Positions 1-10,700 of a stretch of DNA of 24,921 nucleotides are shown here, one piece after another; the stretch's first letter is position 1; every line of letters begins with the position of its first letter. Source of the DNA: Hysterium pulicare CBS 123377 (Eukaryota > Ascomycota > Dothideomycetes > Hysteriales > Hysteriaceae); contig AJFK01000306.1 of assembly GCA_000467715.1 (NCBI GenBank), positions 1 to 24,921 of the forward strand, given 5' to 3'. Under the pieces are notes generated by a model that did no database searches, was not told where the DNA came from, and saw only the letters and a list, made by a program, of their open reading frames with translations. The translations under genes and the position numbers were made by a program.

Positions 1-168
1 GAGGGCGGAGGAGTCGAGGCCGATGCTTGTTACGGGGAAGCGGGAGAAGTGGACGGTGGTGTTGGGGAGGGTGGAGATGAGGGAGTAGGTTAGGGGTTCT
101 AGGGATGTGTTTGAGGAGGGGACTAGGATGCCTATGCGGATTTGTTTTGGTTTGTTTGGGGAGGGCAT
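1..168 (-). CDS. Asp/Glu racemase / maleate isomerase-type protein, N-terminal part only
   Basis: Reading leftward from the ATG at 166-168, the frame stays open for 56 codons to the window edge. After a short polar lead it reads IRIGILVPSSNTSLEPL. This is the first beta strand and substrate loop typical of the Asp/Glu racemase superfamily (maleate cis-trans isomerase, arylmalonate decarboxylase and fungal relatives), in which this G-x-L-x-P-S-S-N-T loop holds the dicarboxylate. The rest of the gene, including both catalytic cysteines, lies outside the window, so racemase, isomerase and decarboxylase cannot be told apart. The ATG is the first in frame and sits just before the conserved strand, as in family members. 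Its neighbours are remnants of an EthD gene and an alcohol dehydrogenase, which suggests a small catabolic or secondary-metabolite patch (inference). Confidence 0.75.
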   Translation of the reverse strand, partial: MPSPNKPKQIRIGILVPSSNTSLEPLTYSLISTLPNTTVHFSRFPVTSIGLDSSAL

Positions 169-1150
169 TTCTTGGGTTTGGGGGGATTTTTCTTGGAGAG
201 TGGGTTGGAGAGGTGTTGAGAGTTGCGTTTTGCTGTTTAGATAAGTTGATTGTTTTCAAGCTGTAGATAAGAGGGTTGTGATCTGCATATCCCCCATTTT
301 AGGATGCCGTTTTTCCCGTAGCTTATACAGACTAACGAGTGAAGGGCGCATTAGTGATATATGAGTTCCATTTCGCATCTATCCTGAAGTGTGATACTTG
401 GTGTCTCTTGAGCCAATGCTGGCGAAATGGCGGGATGGGTGAATGCTGTGTACGTGACGTAGACTTTAAGACCGAGGCCCGGAGAAACTCCGACGTCTAA
501 CGTCGTCAAATGTATCTTTATCAATCTCCATCCTCCTGTATGCTTTGCTCTCCGACTTCGTCACGCCGCAAAGCCCTGATCGCGATTATGAACAGGCTGT
601 GGCTGGATGGTTCCTGAATCATACTGGCCTAGAGGTCGCTGAGTCTCTAGAGCCAAGTGGGCTGCCGAAAGGAAGTTCGGAGCTCCGAAAGGAGTTGTAA
701 GATGGAGAAAGACAGGGGAGAAGCGGTGCATTGCATCCGATCAGTGGTATGTGAATGATTGAAAGGGCGGTAGTTAAGTTGCGACAGCGATGATTATATG
801 CATGTAAGTGAATTAGGGAATTTAGTCAGCTTGCATCTTATGGACCTCACCTCCCGTCTCCTTTCTTCCACCAACAAAGAATCGAATATCGATGTTGACG
901 TCATGATTCATAGTCGCCGCTAACATTACTTTACAACATCATTGGCAACCGTATTTATGAACAATTCACAGCCCTTCGAGCGCTCAAGCGCTATGCAGGG
1001 TCGTGCGGGCGTAGAAATTCGAAAACTTCATTTCCATTTTGGATCAAGCTTCTATGTGGTCCCCGGAGTACTTCCCAAACAAGAAGAACTGCCCATTCCT
1101 TCCAATTCCCTCATCGGAATCTCCTTCATCATCTACCTTAGAAAGACGCC
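169..1150. other. Intergenic stretch, no gene seen
   Basis: This is the 5' flank of the racemase-type gene and the 3' flank of the EthD remnant. The longest open frame here, on the plus strand from about 942, runs into the antisense of the EthD remnant and has no recognisable motif. I see no tRNA, repeat or conserved signal that I can support. Confidence 0.4.
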
Positions 1151-1476
1151 TCACCCCACAACCCTCCCAACAACAGCCACACTCTCCACATTCGTAAAAT
1201 TCTGAACATCCTCCATAATCTTCTTCGTTTTCTCATCTCCTTTTACTGCTTGCCAACCACCTAGGTGATATCCTTCCACGTCGTAACGACCTTCACAGCA
1301 AATTTGGAGTCGTTCTCAATCTCGCAGACGGCACAGCTAAGCATGCCGTGCTTATCCCAAATGGAATGTGTGGGGGGAATATGGTGACTGAGGTAGTATT
1401 TCATGTCGAAATTCGAGGTCTGAGTGCGAGGATAGAGAGCCGTGATGATGATTTGGGTTGGGGATGTGGCCGACAT
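1151..1476 (-). pseudogene. EthD-family protein, broken by one frameshift
   Basis: From an ATG at 1474-1476 the first 71 codons read as the N-terminal two thirds of an EthD-domain protein: ITALYPRTQTSNFDMKYYL, then a His-His-Ile-Pro motif and WDKHGM. EthD proteins are roughly 100-residue ferredoxin-like (dimeric alpha-beta barrel) proteins found in degradation and polyketide-type gene clusters. The frame ends early at a TAG (1261-1263) just after the TWKDI segment. The expected C-terminus, GWQAVKGDEKTKKIMEDVQN followed by an FTNVES-type end and VVG-stop, continues in another frame to the TGA at 1151-1153. The total length of 326 bases is one short of 109 codons, which points to a single-base deletion. 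No GT...AG pair of plausible length spans the break. It is either a recent pseudogene or a sequencing/assembly error. Confidence 0.75.
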
Positions 1477-1744
1477 TTTGGAATTGTTGAAAGACTCAAG
1501 AGAAGGAATCGATGCAAAGAGTTCGGAGTTTGGTGCTTAGAGCTGCTCGTATTGTCGATCATCACGGAGTATTTGAGACCGCTCGTAGGAAGATTGGTTT
1601 TGAAGAGGAATTCGTCTGGCAATCTGCAGTGCGCTTATTGTACTCTCCCCAGACTGCTGTGGGATTGAGGAAGGTTGCTGAAGTAACGGAAGGAGCATCT
1701 TACCAACCCATCTGTAAGAGAGGGGAGCTACTGTGATTGGCTTC

Positions 1745-2448
1745 GATGTGCTGGATCTAATAGCTACGTCTTATAAAACTCCTAAACTCCGTGCACGGCT
1801 GAATGACGAAGACTTGGCATTGATGTGTGCGGGTGTGAGTATTCCACAAGCCGATACTCCTGCTATCCAAGGCTGGCAGCTGATGTTCTGGATCTAGGCT
1901 ACTGTCTGGGGTGGAATCATGGCCGCAGGTGTTGATCCATCCCAACCTATTGGGATCGTGGGAGTAGGTGGCTTAGGCAGTCTCGGCGTTCAGTTTGCCA
2001 AAGCAGCATCGTCGCCATTGACAACCGTCCCGAAGGCCTCGCTCTCGCAAACGAGTCTCCCCTAAAGGCGGATTTGATCATAGATTATAATGATCCAGAC
2101 GGGATCCAAAAGATCAAATCCTTCGCTGGCGACATGGGCCTCCCAGCCATTGTCGTATGCACTGACGACATCTCGGCCATTAAATGGAGCACCAAGACTC
2201 TTAGACCCCATGGTGTTTGTGTACCTCTTGGACTGCCAGTTGCAGGGTTCAAGTTTGATGCTTTTGACACTGGTTTTGGGATGAAGACGATCAAGGGTTC
2301 TTTAGTGGCTACCAAGGAGCAAATTGAGCAAATGTTGAAGTTGGTGGTAAAGGCTAAGATTAGGAGTCATATCACGACCGTTCCGCTAAAAGAGGTACCT
2401 GAGTTGCCGGAGATGTATATGGATGAGCATCTTAAGGGACGGTGGTGA
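1745..2448 (+). pseudogene. Zinc-type alcohol dehydrogenase (MDR family), C-terminal remnant
   Basis: The first piece (1745-1834) ends RLNDEDLALMCAG, the segment just before the cofactor domain of zinc alcohol dehydrogenases. A 63-bp intron (1835-1897, GTGAGT...CTGATG...CTAG, phase 0) separates it from TVWGGIMAAGVDPSQ and the Rossmann motif GVGGLGSLGVQFAKAA. Right after this, at about 2009, the frame slips. The next beta strand, VAIDNRPEGLALANE, resumes at 2011 two bases out of phase and stays open to the TGA at 2446-2448, passing CTDDISAIKWS and the LVVKAKIRSHITTVPL end typical of the family. No N-terminal catalytic zinc domain is visible upstream, where the frame meets a stop at 1715-1717. 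The gene therefore lacks its first half and carries a frameshift in the cofactor domain. The surviving intron argues that it descends from a normal gene rather than a retrocopy. Confidence 0.75.
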
Positions 2449-2718
2449 TGAAGATTGAGTCTTGAAGGATGTCGAATGGAGATGTACTACATGCTCCTGG
2501 GGTAGAAACTATTTGACCTCCAAAATTGATTGATCTCGCGTGCAATTTGCTTACGTGCAACAATGATGTGTGCTCCATCCTGCTCAAATCCATTAGCGGA
2601 TAATTGCCAAGCTTCTATACTCTATTATGCGCAAGCCACTTTGTCATTCACAGTTCCCGCTAGAATAATATCGAACTTCATAACCCCTTGTCGAGAATCC
2701 TTCTATGCGCCAACGTCA

Positions 2719-4389
2719 TCATGTCTTACCGTCGCAGAATTGCACAACGGCCCACTTCCCACTCCATGCCCATTTCCGAGCGCCGCTGTCGCCACCACCT
2801 CCTTCAGTAGCTTTGATCCTTTCATCTTCACCTTTTGGCAATCCCACTACGACGTCGGCTTTGCAAGTGCGGAGGGCGAGGACACGAAGATCGGATTTAG
2901 GGCCAAGAGGACCTATTGCCTTTGCGAACGGAGTCGTTGCCGGCCACATCGCCTGCGAAAGTCAGTATACAATGAAAGTAATAGGTGGTAGCACTCACAT
3001 CACCAGTCAGCTTTCGATAATTGAGATCACCTTTAAATATGACCAGCTCGCTCTCTTTCAAATCCTCATACAAACTGGGTTCCGTGGCTGGTAATCGCCA
3101 GTAGCTTCCGCCTTCGGTCCAGAAGCGATTCGGGCGTAGAACGAGCTGGCCTTCTGAGTGGAGATAGCTCCAGTTTTCGAAGAGGAATTTTAAGTTCGAC
3201 ACCTCGGTTTCAGAGAGCGGTGTTGGCGTTTTGCCGGTATGCTTATCATCCTCTGATATCGTTGTGTAGAAAGTCTGAGGATCCGCAAGCGCTGAGATGA
3301 GGGAGGCAAAGTCGTTCGGCAGGACATCCGACACGAACCAAGGAATAGACTTTGGATGCAGGACAATGGTTGTCGCGAGGCCGGCAGCGAGCAAGTATCC
3401 TGCCAAGATAAGGTCGACGAAGAGTTCGAAGCCTGCGTTATCAAGCACTATATCCACTCTCCTTTCCTTTTCCCCTGATTTCTGCGCTGTAGTAAGGATT
3501 TCGAAAGCCTTGCCCAAATCATTAACCAGAATGTTTTTCTCCGAAGCCTTCCGTGCTTCCGAACCTTGAAGCTTCTGAATATCCTCGTACGAGAGGTTCG
3601 TCAGAAGAGAAAGATCGGTAGCATTTCCCCAAAGACATATCTCGCACATTTCCATGAAGAGAATCTTCTCCGCTTCTACCAGTTCCTCTTGCGTCTTGGC
3701 GCCTTTAATTGTATGTTTTTGTTCGAGCTCGGTGACTATGTCTCTGTATTTAGCGGCGAGTTCGAGGACGGCGGGGCGGGAGGAACGGAAAGTGGACATC
3801 TTTTGGCGTGCGAAGAGGTCGTAGGACTTCCATTTCTTAGACAGGGCGAAGATTGTGGAGATACGTCTGGCTTGGTGTTATTATCAGCATAGTAATTGAC
3901 TGATGGACGAGTCTACGAAGGGCATACCTGTATAAGTAACATTCGGAGTATAGCCATGGGACTTCGAACCATTTCGGGCTTCCTAACGCCTCGAGCTCTT
4001 TGTTATAGCCTGCGATGTCTGGTTGGCCGTCATCAGATAGTGGACTTCATAGCTATTACTTAGCGACTCATTCAACATAATGGGGAGATCAACACATACG
4101 TCATTTGCCTATCATGCTGAAGCTCATATTTCAGCTTCGCCAGCTCCGACACGATTTCTTTTCCCTCCCTTTCCGTTTCCGAGTCCTTGATGGCCCATGT
4201 TGAACGATGAACATCGTCAATTCCTTGTGTCTAGCATGCTCAAATCAGCCATTTCATCTCATTGATCTCGAGATAGACGTGGATTGTGGGCTGGCATACA
4301 AGGATAACAGGCCATCGGTCTCGGGCGGAGATGTATGCGAATGACGTCTTGTCGGACGTGCTATAAGGCACTGTGAAATCGCTCAGCAT
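2719..4389 (-). CDS. DUF89/ARMT1-type damage-control phosphatase
   Basis: Five exons (4300-4389, 4100-4230, 3928-4044, 2999-3866, 2719-2952) separated by introns of 69, 55, 61 and 46 bp, all GT-AG with matching phase, give 479 residues, normal for the family. DUF89 proteins are metal-dependent phosphatases that hydrolyse sugar phosphates and related damaged metabolites. The human relative ARMT1 was also reported to methylate carboxylates. Seen here: the N-terminal SFAYISARDRWPVIL, GIDDVHR, a WGNATDLSLL metal-site segment (residues about 192-201), the signature LDNAGFELFVDL (about 254-265), KGDLNYRKLTGD (391-402), then MWPATTPFA, LRTCKADVVVGL and the C-terminal GKWAVVQFCDGK. The Asp-Asn of the LDNAG motif and the Asp of KGD match metal ligands known in the family. 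The start at 4389 gives the usual length. An in-frame ATG at 4452 would add 21 residues but lies in a likely leader intron context. Confidence 0.9.
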
Positions 4390-4452
4390 CCTATGTTTGA
4401 AAAGGTATTCAGGAGATGAACAGTGCTTACGTGTCTTGGTGTCGTGCTCCAT
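4383..4452 (-). promoter_or_regulatory. Possible spliced uORF overlapping the DUF89 start
   Basis: An ATG at 4450-4452 lies upstream of the main ATG at 4387-4389. Between them is a plausible 40-bp leader intron (4391-4430; GTAAGC donor, CTGAAT-like branch, CATAG acceptor). If it is spliced, the upstream ATG opens a nine-codon reading frame whose TGA (4383-4385) overlaps the start region of the main frame, a layout that would favour termination and reinitiation. If it is not spliced, the upstream ATG is in frame and adds 21 residues. The sequence alone cannot decide. Confidence 0.35.
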
Positions 4453-5256
4453 ACTTGGTGCTTCAATTGAAGAGTATGGTGCAAGGTAAACGGATGGTGG
4501 GGTGGAGGGGTATGGTGAAAACTACCGTTCGGCATAAGGCTGAGACTTCATAGGTACTTACCGTACAACCTCGACATTCCGATCTTTACAGAGCAAATCC
4601 GATCAAGTCATGGACTGTACTCTCAAAATCTACCCATTTTTCAGGCCTATTAAAACCTCTACGGACGTCCTTGGGCATGCCGGAGATAATTGCCCTTCTG
4701 ATGACGTCGAACTCATCGTTGTGATATCTATAAATCTTTCTTTCTAGCTTTTACATTCATCTCATCAATTCATAGACCTGTGTTTCCGCCAAAGTCTTTC
4801 ACGATACGCTTTCACGATTTGAGCCCAGAGTTACGGCCAAGGACGAAAGAATCACGCGAGGGCCTGGTCCACTAGTGGAAGAGCGATACGTTTATTCCCC
4901 CTTGCCTCCGTCTAGGTCCATCCGCTTGATTGAACGGACTCGAGACCTTATTCCAACCTCAGACTTGCGATGTCGCCTGCGCGTACTCGATTTAAATGAA
5001 TTCGATATGATGGAATGTGGAATGCCTATACTATGCTTCTGATTTAATCATCTTCATTCTCGCCTTCAAGGTAGAATTTTTATCATCTATCCAATTCAAT
5101 TCCATAAGAAGTTGGGTCTAAATGTCGAGTGCCTGGTACATCACTGGGCTACTGTTGACCATTGTCCTCCCCCTCCTTTTCCTTGGATTTCCTTTCCGCT
5201 CCCCGATCAAAACTAGCTATATTGAGAGAGGACGCTCCAAAACGATTTTTGAACAC
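4453..5256. other. Intergenic region between the STAND-like gene 3' end and the DUF89 gene
   Basis: This holds the upstream region of the DUF89 gene and the downstream region of the STAND-like gene. A TATA-like stretch near 4728-4735 (tatctataaa context) is the only element I could point to, and it is weak. A plus-strand frame of 107 codons at 5122-5445 is antisense to the STAND-like gene end and has no protein-like features. Confidence 0.35.
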
Positions 5257-7438
5257 TCATTCAAGAACCAACGGCTTCCGACCGGGCGAAGGCCGTCCCA
5301 TAGATCTCGAAATATTCTCCGACGCGAAAAGATTTCCATCGTCCAACTTTGCAGCCAAAGCCTCCGAAAGCCCGCTCGTCGTAAACAGGACCTTGAGAGA
5401 ACAGTTCCCTTTCTGAGATCCAAGCTTTACCCGATCTTGCAATAGTGAGGTTAATTCTTCCAGGTATTTATGCGTACTCCAATTACTGTGATCATCCAAC
5501 CACTGCAGCCCGTCCACCACGATGAACAAGATCGGTTGATCAGCAAAGTCAAGCAGATCTGCAAATAACGATAGAGCTTGCGACCAGGACCGAAGGGTTC
5601 CGTCTAACTCTTCAAACCGACTGACTCCGAGGCTCGGCTCTGGTTCTTTAAAGCTCACAGGGATGAGCTCAGTCAGCTGTCTTATAAGAGCATACATCAA
5701 AGCGATAAGCCCAACCGTCTCCCTACACCTTCCCTCGGGTGGATCTTCATGGGATAGCGAGCAGAAGAAAGATACAACGGGAAGTTTTGCCTCTCCAAGT
5801 AGACAGCACAGTTGTGCCGCGACAAGAGAAGTCGCAGATTCTTCCCGGAGATCGCTTGGGCCGACAAAATTCAGGATGCTGGAACCAGTTTCTCCTGCTG
5901 TCCATTCCTGTAACCTGGCGGCTACAGTTTCTTCAGTAAAGAAGAAATTAGATGATGCGGGCCGGATCATGACTCGATTACTATCGAAATAGTCGTCTAG
6001 ATCTTTCGAATTATATTGGACTTCGGTGCGGAATTGCGGGTTGTCGACTACACGAGCTTTAGACTTTGAGGCATTGACGTACTTGATAACATACCAGCAT
6101 TTGATTGCGGAGTTGCCGAACTAGCGCCCCACGAGAGTCTCGCAGGGCTCGCGTCTGCAAAGAATTAGCAACTTCTCCAGTCCATACATAATACGTTTCT
6201 TACTACTTCTCGACCCCTGCTCCTCCAAAAACTTCTGCGCACGCTGTTCCAACAGCTCATTCAACGCGGACCCAATTATGTCGGTCCTCACGCCCGCCCA
6301 GAACTGCCCCATCAATTCTAACATGTTACTCTTATTCTCCCTCAGCATCTTCTTCCTTTCCTCCTCCATAAACTCCGCCATAAACCGTCTTCTTTCTTCC
6401 TCTCTCCTCTGTCGATCCGAAACATCATGTCGCTGCAAATCAATCAAAAACTGGACGTTCTCATCGACGTTCTCCGTCACCATACGCGTGACTCGAACTT
6501 CGGCGGACAATCCTAGATTTGCGGCACGATTGACTTCTTTCGAAAGCCTTTGAATCTCGGCTATATCTTTCTGGAAAACTTCATAGAGGTTCTGGTTGAA
6601 GGACCAGCGAAATCGATTACGAGACCTTTCCGTGTACCATTTCAAGAAGCCGGTGAGTACAGTGAAGATTTGTGTGTAGAGACGAGCGGCTAATTGACGG
6701 ACTTCGGGGCTCTTATAGAGCCAGACTTCTTTCTCGACGAGGGAGACGGCGTCGTTGATATCTATTAGACAGAGAGAAAATGCTTCGCTGAGTTGCGAGT
6801 AATTCACCGATGCCTGATGCTGTGGTAAGATGGAGTTCTTCGAATGATTTAACTACGCAGCATACCTTCATTAAAGTCTCCAATGCGCCGCAGAACAAGG
6901 AGACATACTCGCTTTCTCTCGGTAGCATTTTCATTGCATTAGAATGCCCATCCAAAGTCCGGGCACAACGATGGAAATATTTCTTCGCTTTGCCGAATTT
7001 GCTACTATCTCGTTGTAGTTCCCATTCCTGCCGCGCATCTTCAACTGCTTTGAGGACATCTCCCATGCTACATTTCTTAGATCCAAAGCATCCTCTTTGC
7101 TTCTCAGGTAGCGTATTCTGGAAAGCAACAAGAGCATCGCTTAGCTCTTTCTGGCGCAACTCCAATTCATTGAATTGGGCGTATCTGGAAGCTGTCAACA
7201 TTCAACCCATCCCAATCCATCGGATCTAGATATGTGAAACTTACTCGGACGAAGTAAAATACGATCTCAGGTTGGCCAAAACTTGTTCTCTTCTCTCATC
7301 GCCCCTCCTCCTATGCTCAATCAGCGCCCGCTCATGGTCCTCGCTTGGCTGATCCGCCGGCCGATTCGCGATCTCATCTTCCAGCTCAAAAGTATATCTG
7401 CGCACCAGACCGCCCGATATTATACTATCATCATCCAT
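5257..7438 (-). CDS. Fungal STAND-like protein with degenerate P-loop
   Basis: Five exons (7245-7438, 6866-7184, 6204-6813, 6095-6154, 5257-6047) joined over 60-, 52-, 49- and 47-bp introns give 657 residues. The N-terminal half is helical and charged (EYAQFNELELRQKELSDAL; a MLPRESEYVSLFCGALETL segment) and resembles the helical domain that precedes NACHT-type modules in many fungal proteins (DUF7708-like, by memory). A long Arg/Glu-rich coiled coil follows (RQRREEERRRFMAEFMEEER). The C-terminal third (from about residue 421) has the order of a P-loop NTPase: RPASSNFFFTEETVAARL, then ILNFVGPSDLREESATSLV where Walker A should be, VVSFFCSL, and a good Walker-B-like strand PILFIVVDGLQWLDD (about 566-580). 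The Walker A Gly-Lys-Thr/Ser core is missing (GPSDLREESATS, 457-468), so nucleotide binding is doubtful. No C-terminal repeats are seen. The 60-base exon 4 is the least certain part. Confidence 0.7.
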
Positions 7439-7780
7439 CTTTCATGACTGGAGGTTGCAAGCAATGAGGCTCTGGTATTCTCGATGGAATTCCTTTTTAT
7501 AGATGGCCGGAGCTGTTGCCTGCCACCTGCAGCCACATGCAGGCGACGTTGATCGTAACCAATGAGACGTAGTAGCGCATCGCCAGCTACTCGGGCCCCA
7601 GACCCCAGAGGGCGGCCTGGTGTTGGCGTCACCTTTTGGCCCCCATCCTAAACCCTCCACCATGGCACTCAAGAATCACATAAAGGCAGCGTCGTGTCGC
7701 GGTCGCAATATTTCTGCCCTCCGAGGGTTCCATCTCAGCCTTGTGGCCTGCCTTCACGACAACGCGATCCGGAATCGAGA
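7439..7780. promoter_or_regulatory. Shared divergent promoter of the STAND-like and AAA+ genes
   Basis: Only 342 bp separate the start codons of two genes that point away from each other. A CCAAT box lies at 7559-7563, near the middle, and could serve either direction through the fungal CCAAT-binding complex (inference). A strong-context ATG at 7662 (ccaccATGGc) opens a 59-codon plus-strand frame that runs out of phase through the AAA+ start at 7781 and stops at 7841. If the AAA+ transcript starts upstream of 7662, this would act as an inhibitory uORF. Confidence 0.5.
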
Positions 7781-10700
7781 ATGGCTCACGGCGATGCCAC
7801 AGGGGCTCTGGAAGGCCCTGAAGACGGCAAGGAAGATTTAATCCGTGAGGCCAATGATGCCGTTGATGCGCCATCTGCTGCGGATGCTCCTAGTGAGAGC
7901 GTAAACGTCTCTGAACATCCTGGAGAAGGTCCTCCGACGACTCAGACTGAGCCTTCATCTTTGAATGATGTTCCTGCTTCCGCCGATTCTTCCGACGAAC
8001 AGCACGCCTCTAAACACAACGAAAAGCCAAACGGTGAAAGTAAAAAGGAGAGAAGTCAAAATACTGAAGATCAACCGGAGTCCGGGACTGAGGATGGTCC
8101 CAAGCAAAGCGACGAAAAGGACGGATATGAGAGTGAAGCATCCAGTACAAACCGGTCCGAGTGGTCAGAGCCTTCACGGCGTTCAAACCATCACAATGAA
8201 TGCTGTTGCTGCTGCGAGATACGAAAGAGCGACAGACACTTTAGACCATATCGTGGGCCCATGCCACCCCCAGGTCCTCGTCCCATGCCTCCAATGCCTC
8301 CAATGCCTCCAATGCCTCCAATGCCTCCATCGCCAATTATTATCCGGGATTTGTCACCTCCACCCGCAGCGCGAATCGTCAAAAAGGTTGAATATCGATA
8401 CGTGCAAACGCACGACATCGTCTGTCAAATCCCCATGCACGAATCTACAGCCTACAAGATTGACCGCGTTAAGCCCATTTTGGAATATGTCGATGTGCGA
8501 TTCACTTCGCGAAAGGAGTATCTCGTTCCAATGGACAAGGCAGCAAAGGCAGAAGATCCTCCCATGGTAGTTACGGGGAACCCTTATATGCGTATCCATT
8601 CACCGTGCGTCATCAATGCACTGCGACGTGTTGTCGACTATTATCCGGACCTGAGCTTGTCCGCCGAGACGATTGTAATGTACGAGCCATTTCCAATGCT
8701 GGTGCATTTCGAGAAAGAATTGGCGGCGTTCCGGGAGCTCTATGCGCCTAAAGAAGACGAAGAGCCACCGAAAGATTGTCGGAACCAAGATACGTATGAG
8801 CATCTGAAAGTGCTTCAAGGATTCATGGACGAAAAGGTTAAAGCCTCGGTGGAAGCCGAGAGAGCGCGCTACAAGCGTGAACGTCCCGTAGCCACATGGG
8901 CGATGCTATGGCTCTTATTTCCTCCCGGAGTAGACGTTTACGTCGACTACGATGATGACGGTGTTCTGCAGCCTTGCGTTGTCAAAGGACTGGATTTCTC
9001 GCTGAGAGACGGAGTCCCTGAGACATACGTTATTTCCTTTTGGTATATGAATTCGAAAGACAAGAATCTGGGTCCCCATGAGCAATTATTCTCCATGCCG
9101 AAGTTCGAGGGAGAGAAGGAAATTGCTTCGCTACGGGTATTTCCTTGCGAATTTGCGCGGGAAGACGTGAATGGGAAGAGTGCTGAAATGATGAGAGAGC
9201 ATTTCGTCGAAAGAGGGAAACGGTATGTCAGATTGCAGAAGATGAGGTGCATGTGGTTCAACGGCACACATGGAAAGCGACGAGTGAGATTTTCCCAAGG
9301 GCTTATCTTTGCCCACAGAGCAATATGTTAACCACGTCAACCAGTACAACGGACTCACCATGGTCGATGCCGAGAATTATCCTATAGGCGGCCCTCGAGA
9401 TCCTCCGTCCCGATCACGGTCACCACCACCACCGCCGCCTCCCCCAATGTTTCCTATGGAGCCTTTGGTGCAAGCACCAGCTGTTCACGACGTGGAAAGA
9501 ACCCCTGGAGGTATATACAATTGTGAATGTGAACGGTGTCTGGGAATTGGCGAACGCTTGAACATCAGACCCAAGTTCGCAGGATATTCTAGGATCAACC
9601 CTCTAAGAGCTGGGCCACTTACCGATCATAAGTATTTTCTCTGTGACAGCAAAATCAGGACGTTCATGTTCAAAAATAGAGAGTGGGGTAAGTCTAGTGT
9701 TGAGAGGTTAACGCTGAGAGCACTAATGATCAAACAGGTCAACTCGATGTGAACGGCTTTGAAGAGCCAACGTTTGATGCATCTCTGATTGATGATTTGG
9801 TTATTCCAAATGATACCAAGGACTTGATCAAGGAGCTTACAAAGATGTACATCCACAGTGCTTCAGAAGAAAACGCCTCGACTGCCTGGTCTGCCGACTT
9901 CGTAGAAGGTAAAGGCGAAGGCTTGATCTTCCTACTCCATGGCAAACCCGGCGTTGGCAAAACCTATACTGCGGGTTAGTGAAGATTCTTCATTTTCCAC
10001 ACATTAAGCATTGCCAAACGCAGCTGACGAGACTCAGAATGTATATCCGAACATACCGGCCGACCCCTTCTCGCCCTCACGTCCGCAGATATCGGCACGA
10101 ACCCAACCCAAGTCGAGATAAATCTAAAGCACTGGTTCAACCTCGCTCATCTATGGGGCGCCATCATGCTCCTCGACGAAGCCGACATCTTCATGGAGCA
10201 CCGTCAAGTACAGGACTTAGAGCGTAACACTCTCGTCGCCGTGTTCCTACGAGCGATGGAGTACTACAAGGGGATCTTATTCCTGACGACGAATCGCGTA
10301 GGAACTTTCGACGAAGCCTTCATCTCGCGTATTCACGTCATGCTCTACTATCGCGACTTTACGGATGATGAAAGAGAGGAGCTGTGGGCGACTTTCTTCA
10401 AGAAGCTAGAGCGGGAGAGGGAGGATCAGATGCGTATACCGGTGTCGACCAAGGACTATGTCAATTCGAGAGAAGTTCGAGATCTCAAATGGAATGGGAG
10501 GGAGATTCGAAATGGTTTGTGCCTTTTGCATCCCACCCCCTTCTCCGACGAATTCACTAACATGTTATAGCCTTCCAAGTCGCCGTCGCTCTCGCCGAGT
10601 CAGAGGGCGATAAAGACAAGAACGGGCGCGTGTTGGTCAAGATGGAGCATATCAAGTCCACAGTCCGCACGTCGAAGTCATTCAAGAGTTATCTGCAGCG

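Noticed and set aside
942-1205. Plus-strand open frame of 87 codons
   Set aside because: Antisense to the EthD remnant at its 3' end, no motif, composition not protein-like.
1348-1736. Two plus-strand frames upstream of the ADH remnant, considered as its missing N-terminal half
   Set aside because: Neither contains GHE or other zinc-ADH N-terminal motifs, and the 1348 frame is antisense to EthD.
5122-5445. Plus-strand frame of 107 codons
   Set aside because: Mostly antisense to the last exon of the STAND-like gene, whose coding evidence is much stronger.
7694-7780. N-terminal extension of the AAA+ protein
   Set aside because: The upstream frame has no ATG; it only opens with GTG at 7694.
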